Assembly: GCA_964439015.1 (NCBI GenBank)
Contig: CAYTMV010000001.1
Coordinates: forward strand, 1 to 64,000
DNA length: 64,000 nucleotides
Direction of reading: 5' to 3'
Source of the DNA: Gemmobacter sp964439015
GTDB taxonomy: Bacteria > Pseudomonadota > Alphaproteobacteria > Rhodobacterales > Rhodobacteraceae
Shown here piece after piece: positions 58,050-64,000 of the stretch; the stretch's first letter is position 1, and every line of letters begins with the position of its first letter. The notes under the pieces were generated by a model. The model was given only the letters and a program-made list of their open reading frames with translations. It made no database searches and was not told the DNA's origin. Position numbers and translations under genes: made by a program.

Positions 58050-58910
58050 TTACCGCCCGTGGCTTCGGTCATAACCGTTGCGGGGCGGGCTGACCCAGCC
58101 TTGCGGCAGGGCTGTGGGTTGCCAGACCTCGATCCCCAGCGGATGGCAGGCGGCCACGTCAGATGAATGCTCGGTCGAGCAATCGCCGCCGGGGCAGGCT
58201 GACAGGCCGACCAGCAGGTCGATCTCGGCAAAGAACTCCAGATAGTCGCCCTGCCGCACCGGGCTGGCCTTCATGATGTATTGCCCGGTTTCGCGGCTGA
58301 AGCCGGTACACATGAAGACGTTCAGCACGTCATGCACCAGCGGCTCGGCCTCGTGAAGGGTGCGGCCCGAGGCATCAGCCAGCGCCCGCGTCAGGTTGGA
58401 ATGGCAGCAATGGTGATACTGCCCGCCATGCGACAGCAGGTTGTGGGTATAGGGATCGCAGCGGGTGCCGATCACGTCATGGACCGAGCAGCCGTCGCCA
58501 TCAAAGCCATACCAGTCCAGGCTGTCATCGGTGACGGTCGCCATCGCCCGCAGATGCGGAAAGGCCGACCACAGCCGGTCGCCGGTGCTGAGATGGGTGC
58601 CATGCAGCGCGCGGGTCTTGCCGGAAAAGAAACGCTCGGTCAGGTCGGCGGACCACAGGTTCAAATCGCCCACCTGCGGGCCTTCGGGGCAGGTGATGCG
58701 GAAGAACTGCCCGGCCTTCACCGCAGCACATGCCGCGTCTCGCGCCGGAACCACGGTGGTCGAGACCAGCTGTGCGCCCACGCGCGCCGCCTGCAGGGCT
58801 GACAGATTGGCGTCGGGCAGGGTTTCAGGCGGATAGCAGATCACCGGCCGAATCGCGCGGCGGGTGCCGGCATCGGCAGGGGCAGGGTGGACGGGGTGGT
58901 CAGGCTTCAT
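58050..58910 (-). CDS. DUF1989 (urea carboxylase-associated) family protein
   Basis: 286 residues from the ATG at 58910 (GGAG upstream). Cys/His-rich beta-barrel pattern with KAGQFFRITCPEGPQVGDLNLW, CDPYTHNLLSHGGQYHHCCHSN (quoted in part) and HDVLNVFMCTGFSRETG, typical of PF09347. Relatives coded beside urea carboxylase help carboxyguanidine or urea degradation; here no urea carboxylase or guanidinase gene is nearby. The N-terminus is Pro/Ala-rich. The small membrane protein gene upstream overlaps its start by 11 bp. Confidence 0.88.
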   Translation of the reverse strand: MKPDHPVHPAPADAGTRRAIRPVICYPPETLPDANLSALQAARVGAQLVSTTVVPARDAACAAVKAGQFFRITCPEGPQVGDLNLWSADLTERFFSGKTRALHGTHLSTGDRLWSAFPHLRAMATVTDDSLDWYGFDGDGCSVHDVIGTRCDPYTHNLLSHGGQYHHCCHSNLTRALADASGRTLHEAEPLVHDVLNVFMCTGFSRETGQYIMKASPVRQGDYLEFFAEIDLLVGLSACPGGDCSTEHSSDVAACHPLGIEVWQPTALPQGWVSPPRNGYDRSHGR

Positions 58911-59118
58911 CGCGGTCTCCGGGCTGGTCAGCCCGCAGACAATGGCGCGGGCTTTGCCCGGCTGGCAAGCGCATTTCCGCCCCGCAGGCCGCGCAGCGCC
59001 AGACACTGCGCGCGCGATCCTCGCGCCAGCGACAGGCGCGGGTCAGTGTCGATCCGCGCCGGCTGAGCCAGAGGTAGAGAAACACCCCTACCCCCAGCAG
59101 GATCAGCAGGATCGGCAC
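58900..59118 (-). CDS. Small single-helix membrane protein with CxxC motif
   Basis: 72 residues. An N-terminal transmembrane helix (about 3-18, ILLILLGVGVFLYLWL) is followed by a basic segment and a CAACG motif near residue 43; single cysteines near 29 and 59 could complete a zinc site. Family unknown. Its end overlaps the DUF1989 gene start by 11 bp, and it begins directly after the ETF-QO stop on the same strand, so the three are probably cotranscribed. Confidence 0.7.
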   Translation of the reverse strand: MPILLILLGVGVFLYLWLSRRGSTLTRACRWREDRARSVWRCAACGAEMRLPAGQSPRHCLRADQPGDRDEA

Positions 59119-60765
59119 TTACATGTTCGGATAGTTCGGGCCGTCGCCACCCTGCGGCGTGGTCCAGACGATGTTCTGGCTGGGGTCCTTGATGTCGCAG
59201 GTCTTGCAGTGGACGCAGTTCTGGAAGTTGATGCGGAAGGTCGCATCCTTGCCCTCGCCCAGCACCTCATAGACGCCAGCCGGGCAGTAACGCTGCGCGG
59301 GCTCGTCATATTCGGGCAGGTTCACCGTGATCGGCACCGAGGCGTCGCGCAGTTTCAGGTGCGCGGGCTGGTTTTCATCGTGGTTGGTGAAGCTGAAGGC
59401 CACGTTGGTCAGCCGGTCAAAGCTGAGCTTTCCATCGGGCTTCGGATAGTCGATCTTCTTGTGATCCTTGGCCTTGCCCGTGGCGGCCGCGTCCGATTTG
59501 CCGTGGCGCAGCGTGCCGAACAGGCTGAAGCCCAGCGTGTTGGTCCACATGTCGAGGCCCCCGCCCATCAGCGAGGCTACCAGACCGTATTTCGACCACA
59601 GCGGCTTGACGTTACGGACCTTCTTCAGGTCGCGGCTGATCGCGCCGCTGCGGACCTCGGTCTCATAGGCGGTCAGCTCGTCGCCTTCGCGCCCGGCCCG
59701 GATCGCCTCGAACGCGGCTTCGGCCGCGGCCTTGCCCGACAGCATGGCGTTGTGGTTGCCCTTGATGCGCGGCACGTTGACCATGCCGACGCTGCACCCC
59801 AGCAGCGCCACGCCCGGCGCCACCATCTTGGGCATCGACTGCCAGCCGCCCTCGCTGATCGCGCGGGCGCCATAGGCCACGCGCTTACCACCCTTCAGGA
59901 GTTCAGCCACCATCGGGTGATGCTTGAAACGCTGGAACTCCATGTAAGGATAGAGGTGCGGGTTGGCGTAGTTCAGGTGAACCACGAAGCCGATGTAAAC
60001 CTGATTGTTCTCAAGGTGGTAGATGAAGCTGCCGCCGCCGGCATTCTTGCCCAGCGGCCAGCCCATCGTATGGGTCACGGTGCCCTCGCGGTGCTTGGCG
60101 GGGTCGATCTCCCAGATCTCTTTCATGCCGATGCCGAATTTCTGCGGGCAATGGCCTTTCGAGAGGTCATATTTGGCGATCACTTCCTTGGCGAGGCTGC
60201 CGCGCACGCCTTCGGACAAAAAGACGTATTTGCCGCGCAGCTCCATCCCCGGCTCATAGCTGGGGCCGGGATCGCCGGTTTCGGGATCACGGCCGAACTC
60301 ACCGGCCACCACGCCCGCGACGCGGTTGCCGTCAAAGACCAGCTGGCTGGCCGACATGCCGGGGAAAATCTCGACCCCCAGCCCCTCGGCCACGCCCGCC
60401 ATCCAGCGGCAGACATTGGCCATCGAGACGATGTAATTTCCGTGGTTGTTCATCAGGGGCGGCATGGGCCAGTTGGGGATGCGCACCTGACCGGCCGGGC
60501 CCAGCATGTAGAAGTTGTCGTGCTTGACCGGGGTCTTGATCGGCGCGTCCATATTGCGCCAGTCGGGCAGCAGTGCGTCGAGGCCGCAGGTGTCCAGCAC
60601 CGCCCCCGACAGGATATGCGCGCCAACCTCGGAGCCCTTCTCGATCACCACCACGTTCAGATCGGGGTCAAGCTGCTTCAGCCGGATCGCCGCTGACAGA
60701 CCAGATGGCCCCGCGCCCACGATCACAACGTCATAATCCATGCTCTCGCGTTCGATCTCGGCCAT
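59119..60765 (-). CDS. Electron transfer flavoprotein-ubiquinone oxidoreductase
   Basis: 548 residues from the ATG at 60765 with AGGAGA upstream. The N-terminal FAD Rossmann motif is DVVIVGAGPSGLSAAIRL (11-28). The C-terminal 4Fe-4S cluster is carried by RYCPAGVYE and NCVHCKTCDIKDPSQNI. Single-chain architecture and length match the alphaproteobacterial and mitochondrial ETF-QO. It passes electrons from ETF (fatty-acid and amino-acid dehydrogenases) to ubiquinone at the inner membrane. A cluster of TTGCG motifs lies upstream. Confidence 0.97.
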   Translation of the reverse strand: MAEIERESMDYDVVIVGAGPSGLSAAIRLKQLDPDLNVVVIEKGSEVGAHILSGAVLDTCGLDALLPDWRNMDAPIKTPVKHDNFYMLGPAGQVRIPNWPMPPLMNNHGNYIVSMANVCRWMAGVAEGLGVEIFPGMSASQLVFDGNRVAGVVAGEFGRDPETGDPGPSYEPGMELRGKYVFLSEGVRGSLAKEVIAKYDLSKGHCPQKFGIGMKEIWEIDPAKHREGTVTHTMGWPLGKNAGGGSFIYHLENNQVYIGFVVHLNYANPHLYPYMEFQRFKHHPMVAELLKGGKRVAYGARAISEGGWQSMPKMVAPGVALLGCSVGMVNVPRIKGNHNAMLSGKAAAEAAFEAIRAGREGDELTAYETEVRSGAISRDLKKVRNVKPLWSKYGLVASLMGGGLDMWTNTLGFSLFGTLRHGKSDAAATGKAKDHKKIDYPKPDGKLSFDRLTNVAFSFTNHDENQPAHLKLRDASVPITVNLPEYDEPAQRYCPAGVYEVLGEGKDATFRINFQNCVHCKTCDIKDPSQNIVWTTPQGGDGPNYPNM

Positions 60766-60822
60766 GTATGTCTCCTCTGGCGGCGGAGGATTCCGCTTGC
60801 TGAATCGGCAGGGCTTGTCTGA

Positions 60823-60909
60823 CGCAAGGGACAGCCTGCGTCAACCGCAACGCAACATCGCGACGCTGCGACGCAGCGGTGTCGCAATTTTATTGCGCAA
60901 AGGCCGCAA
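60823..60909 (-). promoter_or_regulatory. Cluster of TTGCG motifs upstream of ETF-QO
   Basis: Read on the minus strand, TTGCG occurs at six places (plus-strand CGCAA at 60823, 60846, 60851, 60883, 60896 and 60905), with one inverted copy at 60893. Two make palindromes: CGCAAT-TTT-ATTGCG (60883-60897) and TTGCGCAA (60893-60900). A TTGACG -35-like hexamer lies at 60839-60844. It is a plausible multi-site regulator region. Confidence 0.45.
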
Positions 60910-61041
60910 TCCTGCCGGGTGGAGCCGCCGAAATGCCTGTGCCTCTTGCAATTTGGGGGGCAGTGGGGTCAGGTGCTGAAAAGGAAATGCAGGGTCATGG
61001 TGCAGCCGCATCATGGCTCTGATGTTTTTGGTAAGGGACCG

Positions 61042-61512
61042 ATGGAAAAGATTCCGATGACCCGCGCGGGTTTTGTCGCGCTCGATGAAGAGTTGAAGGT
61101 GCTGAAATCGGTCGAACGGCCGGCGGTGATCCGTGCGATTGCCGAAGCGCGCGAGCATGGCGATCTGTCGGAAAACGCCGAATACCACGCCGCCCGCGAA
61201 AAACAGAGCTTCATCGAGGGGCGGATCAAGGAGCTTGAAGGCATCCTGTCGTTGGCCGAGGTGATCGACCCGGCGAAACTCTCGGGTTCGATCAAGTTCG
61301 GCGCCACCATCACCATCGTCGACGAGGACAGCGACGAGGAAAAGACCTATCAGATCGTGGGCGAGGCCGAAGCCGATCTTGAAAAGGGTTTGCTGAACGT
61401 GCGCTCGCCGCTGGCCCGCGCGCTCATCGGCAAGGAGGAGGGCGACTCGGTCGAGGTGCGCACCCCCGGCGGACAGCGCAGTTACGAAGTCCTGTCGGTG
61501 CGCTATATCTGA
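61042..61512 (+). CDS. greA: Transcription elongation factor GreA
   Basis: 156 residues from the ATG at 61042 (TAAGGGA upstream). N-terminal coiled coil with the acidic tip motif ARE-HGDLSENAEYHAAREKQ (about 33-50) that reaches into the RNA polymerase secondary channel, and a C-terminal FKBP-like domain ending PGGQRSYEVLSVRYI. It rescues arrested polymerase by stimulating transcript cleavage. It is followed after 7 bp by an uncharacterised membrane protein gene. Confidence 0.97.
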   Translation: MEKIPMTRAGFVALDEELKVLKSVERPAVIRAIAEAREHGDLSENAEYHAAREKQSFIEGRIKELEGILSLAEVIDPAKLSGSIKFGATITIVDEDSDEEKTYQIVGEAEADLEKGLLNVRSPLARALIGKEEGDSVEVRTPGGQRSYEVLSVRYI

Positions 61513-61519
61513 GGCCGCG

Positions 61520-62503
61520 ATGACCGATCCCCTCCACCCTGTCCCGCTCACGACGGACTCTCAGCAGCGGACCTTCGGGCGGTATGAGGTGATGGGCGCG
61601 GCGCTGTCGCTGGTCTGGCTGGTGGCGGTGCTGGCCTATGTCTACCGCGCCTCCAGCGGGGCGGCGCCGGTCGGGCTGGTGCTGACGCTGCTGCTGGTGT
61701 TTCTGCCGATTGCGCTGATCTGGATGACCATCGTCACCCTGCGCAGCGTGCAGGATCTGCGGGCCGAGGCGGCACGGCTGCAAGAGGCGGTCGAGGCGAT
61801 GCGCACCGCCTTCATGGCCGGGCAGGTGCGCCCCGAGGTCGAGAAGAAGCTGGACGAGATCGCCGCCACCGCGCGCGAAACCGGCGCGGCGTTGGCCACT
61901 TTTTCGTCGCGGCGCGATCACGCGCGGGTGGTGCCATCGGCCGACCGCAAGGCTGCCATGCCGCTGCCCGCCGATACGCAGGATGATCAGCCCGTATTGG
62001 CGCTGGGCACCCCGGCTGACGATCTGAAGGAACCGCTGTCGATTGCAGATTTTGTCCGCGCGCTGAACTTTCCTGACAATGCCGAGGATCGCGAGGGATT
62101 TCGCGCCCTGCGTCTGGCGCTGGAGGATCGGCATGTGGCCAAGCTGATCCGCGCGGCGCAGGACGTGCTGACCCTTCTGTCGCAAGAGGGGATCTTCATG
62201 GACGATCTGCGCCCCGACCGGGCCCGGCCGGAACTCTGGCGGCAGTTTGCCAGCGGTGCCCGTGGACGGGCGATTGCCGGGCTGGGCGGCATCCGTGACC
62301 GCTCGTCTCTGGCGCTGACGGCGGGGCGGATGCGGGAAGACCCGGTGTTTCGTGATGCGGCGCACCACTTCTTGCGGACCTTCGACAAGGTTTTTGTCGA
62401 GGCTGAAGCCAATGCGACCGATGCCGATCTGGCCGAGCTGTCCGACACCCGCACCGCACGCGCCTTCATGCTGCTGGGGCGTGTGACCGGTATCTTCGAC
62501 TGA
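61520..62503 (+). CDS. Uncharacterised membrane protein downstream of greA
   Basis: 327 residues. Two transmembrane helices near the N-terminus (about 28-44 and 51-72) are followed by a charged, coiled-coil-prone segment (about 75-120, LRAEAARLQEAVEAMRTAFM), a linker, and a helical C-terminal domain (about 170-327) with FVRALNFPDNAEDREGFRAL and LSQEGIFMDDLRPDRA. I do not recognise the family. It is probably in an operon with greA (7-bp spacing). Confidence 0.8.
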   Translation: MTDPLHPVPLTTDSQQRTFGRYEVMGAALSLVWLVAVLAYVYRASSGAAPVGLVLTLLLVFLPIALIWMTIVTLRSVQDLRAEAARLQEAVEAMRTAFMAGQVRPEVEKKLDEIAATARETGAALATFSSRRDHARVVPSADRKAAMPLPADTQDDQPVLALGTPADDLKEPLSIADFVRALNFPDNAEDREGFRALRLALEDRHVAKLIRAAQDVLTLLSQEGIFMDDLRPDRARPELWRQFASGARGRAIAGLGGIRDRSSLALTAGRMREDPVFRDAAHHFLRTFDKVFVEAEANATDADLAELSDTRTARAFMLLGRVTGIFD

Positions 62504-62510
62504 CCGGGGC

Positions 62511-63101
62511 TTACAGCGTTTTCACCATCGTCAGGGTCTGTGCTACGCCGATCAGGTGACCGGCCAGGCCCATGAGCTGGGTCCCGACGACGGCAAAGCC
62601 CTCGCGCTCGTAAAGGGAGCGGGCGCGGAGGTTTTCCGGCAGCACGTCCAACCGGATTTCACGGTAGCCGCGCGCATACCCGGCATCGTACAGCGCCGCC
62701 AGCAGGGCGGTGCCGACGCCCCGGCCCCGCGATGCGCGGGCGACCGAAATGCCGTCGATCAGGAAGCGCGTGTTGTCCACGTCCTGCTCCAGCGCGCGGA
62801 AGGCCAACCGGCGCCAGGTTGCCCCCCAAAGCCCGTAGGTCTGCCGCATCAGCGCCGGTCCCTGGTCGGTCAGGCCGCCGTCCGGGTCACGAAAGCCGGC
62901 AATGCCGATCAGCCGGCCCTTGGGGTCCAGCGCCGCTATGGCGTGATCGTGCCGGATGCCGGCCGCCAGCATCCGCAGCGCGCGTGCCTCTGGCCCGAGC
63001 AGACGGTTCAGCTTGGGGCCGAATGCATGCCAATAGAGGTCCGAGGCCGCGCCCTCCTGCCCTGAGGGCAGGCCGAGGTGGATGGTAAAGGGCAGGGTCA
63101 T
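62511..63101 (-). CDS. GNAT family N-acetyltransferase
   Basis: 196 residues from the ATG at 63101, which overlaps the mobA stop by 4 bp. The acetyl-CoA binding motif is visible as VARASRGRGVGTALLAALYD followed by YREIRLDVLPENLRARSLYEREGFAVV (quoted in part), the classic GNAT A and B motifs. Substrate unknown. Cotranscription with mobA is likely, but a link to molybdenum cofactor is not apparent. Confidence 0.9.
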   Translation of the reverse strand: MTLPFTIHLGLPSGQEGAASDLYWHAFGPKLNRLLGPEARALRMLAAGIRHDHAIAALDPKGRLIGIAGFRDPDGGLTDQGPALMRQTYGLWGATWRRLAFRALEQDVDNTRFLIDGISVARASRGRGVGTALLAALYDAGYARGYREIRLDVLPENLRARSLYEREGFAVVGTQLMGLAGHLIGVAQTLTMVKTL

Positions 63102-63664
63102 CGCAGCGCGGCCTCGGCGCGCGCCAGATCCTCGGGGGTGTTGAGGTTGGTGATGCTGCCTGCCGGCAGGTCCACCGCATGCGCCGCGATCCGATCCATC
63201 AGGGTCATCAGGCGCCGCTCGCCGGCATCGAGCCATTCCTCGATCTCCGGTGCCGCCGATACTGGCCAGAGCGTAAAAGTCGGATGATCGCGGTCGTCCG
63301 ACCGGGCCATCGCCGGTGCCCCGGCAGCCGTCAGGCGGGCGACAAGATCGGTGGGAAACAGCGGCGAATCAACCGCGACGGTCATCAGCGCCGTTGCGCC
63401 CCCCGCCTGGGCCCAGCGCAGGCCTGCCAGCACACCTTCCAGCGGGCCGCGCCCGGCAGCGGCATCGCCCAGCACCGGAAGTCCGGTAAAATCCAGCCGC
63501 GCCGGATCGCCATTGGCCGAAATGGCCAGCCGGTTTACCTGCGGGGCCAGACGTTCGATGGCATGGGCAACCAGCGGGCGGCCCGCAAGCCGCAGCAGAG
63601 CCTTGTCCGCCCCGCCCATCCTGCGGCCGGCACCGCCCGCGAGGATCAGGCCGAAGATCGCCAT
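63098..63664 (-). CDS. mobA: Molybdenum cofactor guanylyltransferase
   Basis: 188 residues. The nucleotidyltransferase N-terminus LILAGGAGRRMGGADKALLRL (quoted in part) carries the GTP-binding loop and lysine, and TVAVDSPLFPTDLV contains the metal-binding aspartate. MobA attaches GMP to molybdopterin to give the bis-MGD cofactor of DMSO reductase-family enzymes. It lies 9 bp downstream of the partial unknown gene and overlaps the GNAT gene by 4 bp. Confidence 0.95.
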   Translation of the reverse strand: MAIFGLILAGGAGRRMGGADKALLRLAGRPLVAHAIERLAPQVNRLAISANGDPARLDFTGLPVLGDAAAGRGPLEGVLAGLRWAQAGGATALMTVAVDSPLFPTDLVARLTAAGAPAMARSDDRDHPTFTLWPVSAAPEIEEWLDAGERRLMTLMDRIAAHAVDLPAGSITNLNTPEDLARAEAALR

Positions 63665-63673
63665 GCCATCCCC

Positions 63674-64000
63674 TTATTCGGTGGTCGCAGCCTCAAGCGC
63701 GGCCGTGTTCGCGGCATCGCGTGCGGCGTTCTTTGCCATGATCTCGGCTGCCCGCGGGTCGTCCAGCTGGATCATCAGCACACCGTGATTGTCGTCGGCG
63801 TCAGTATCGGTGATGGTGCGGGATTTGACGCCCGGATACTTGCCGAAGGCGCGCGACAGCACCTTGGGACCATAGGTGGCCGGGATCTTCTCGAAGCCGG
63901 GCACCTTGCGCAGGATCGACGAAACCGATTGCGCGCAATGCGCCCGCGGCACCGCGCCATAGTTCAACGCCAGCTCTTGCGCGCGCAGCGCCTGCTCCGG
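63674..64000 (-). CDS. Uncharacterised protein, 5' end outside window
   Basis: The minus-strand frame is open to the last base, so at least 108 residues are visible and the start is beyond the window. The sequence has no obvious membrane helix; it contains GAVPRAHCAQSVSSILRKVPG, KVLSRAFGKYPGVKSRTITD (each about 20 residues) and an Ala-rich C-terminus. I do not recognise the family. It precedes mobA by 9 bp and is probably in the same operon. Confidence 0.7.
   Translation of the reverse strand, partial: PEQALRAQELALNYGAVPRAHCAQSVSSILRKVPGFEKIPATYGPKVLSRAFGKYPGVKSRTITDTDADDNHGVLMIQLDDPRAAEIMAKNAARDAANTAALEAATTE

Overview
The window is 64 kb of dense, high-GC chromosome. Gene content and order point to an alphaproteobacterium of the order Rhodobacterales (Rhodobacter/Paracoccus-like). 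The evidence is an F0 operon atpI-atpB-atpE-atpF'-atpF that carries no F1 genes, a Pha/Mrp antiporter with fused PhaA-PhaB, a plant-type glutamate-cysteine ligase, a GT14 glycosyltransferase of the DUF5928 type, a single-polypeptide ETF-ubiquinone oxidoreductase, and GC-rich gene-end repeats of a style common in this order. This is core genome. I see no insertion sequence, prophage, integrase, CRISPR array or rRNA. The only RNA gene is tRNA-Ala(GGC). No intergenic stretch exceeds 300 bp.

Layout. 1-2.7 kb: F0 ATP synthase operon, interrupted in atpF' by a 100-N scaffold gap whose flanks are the same 55 bp; collapsing the overlap restores an intact gene. 2.7-10.2 kb: a FadR-type regulator, an OmpA lipoprotein, an Ada-like O6-alkylguanine methyltransferase, nth, a PfkB kinase, a divergent sulfotransferase / GT14 pair and a HIT protein. 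10.2-14.6 kb: polA, a zinc-finger peptide, a small RTX protein and a DUF1285 protein. 14.7-21.3 kb: a tightly overlapping MoxR / DUF58 / BatA-DUF4159 / membrane-protein operon. 22-26 kb: glcDEF glycolate oxidase. 26-34 kb: a trypsin-like protease, Hsp20, an SMR efflux protein, a CNNM/CorC-type protein, a methyltransferase, a succinate-semialdehyde dehydrogenase-like enzyme, and a coiled-coil membrane protein beside an OmpA-BON envelope protein.

34-42 kb: ubiA and rsmE start 11 bp apart on opposite strands; gshA follows; then a minus-strand pyrB / PH-domain / pyrC-like / plsY operon whose dihydroorotase has lost its metal ligands; then a uracil-DNA glycosylase with only two cysteines. 42-53 kb: a DsbD N-domain protein, an AlgH/YqgE protein, a tandem-domain ALDH16, deoC and the six-gene pha (mrp) antiporter operon. 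53-64 kb: a DMT transporter, adenine deaminase, tRNA-Ala, an acidic TIGR02300 protein, a YgjP-like metalloprotease, a second GntR regulator, a DUF1989 protein, ETF-QO, greA, a hypothetical membrane protein, a GNAT acetyltransferase, mobA and a partial unknown gene.

Most genes are housekeeping: energy conservation (F0, ETF-QO, glycolate oxidation), ion homeostasis (Pha), nucleotide synthesis and salvage (pyrB, ade, deoC), DNA repair (polA, nth, UDG, Ada-like) and envelope maintenance. The most promising leads for new biology are the MoxR-DUF58-DUF4159 cluster, the degenerate PyrC with its PH-domain neighbour inside the pyrimidine operon, the TTGCG cluster upstream of ETF-QO, the hairpin after atpE, and the repeated 3'-end element. 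I did not find a clearly novel defence or mobile system.
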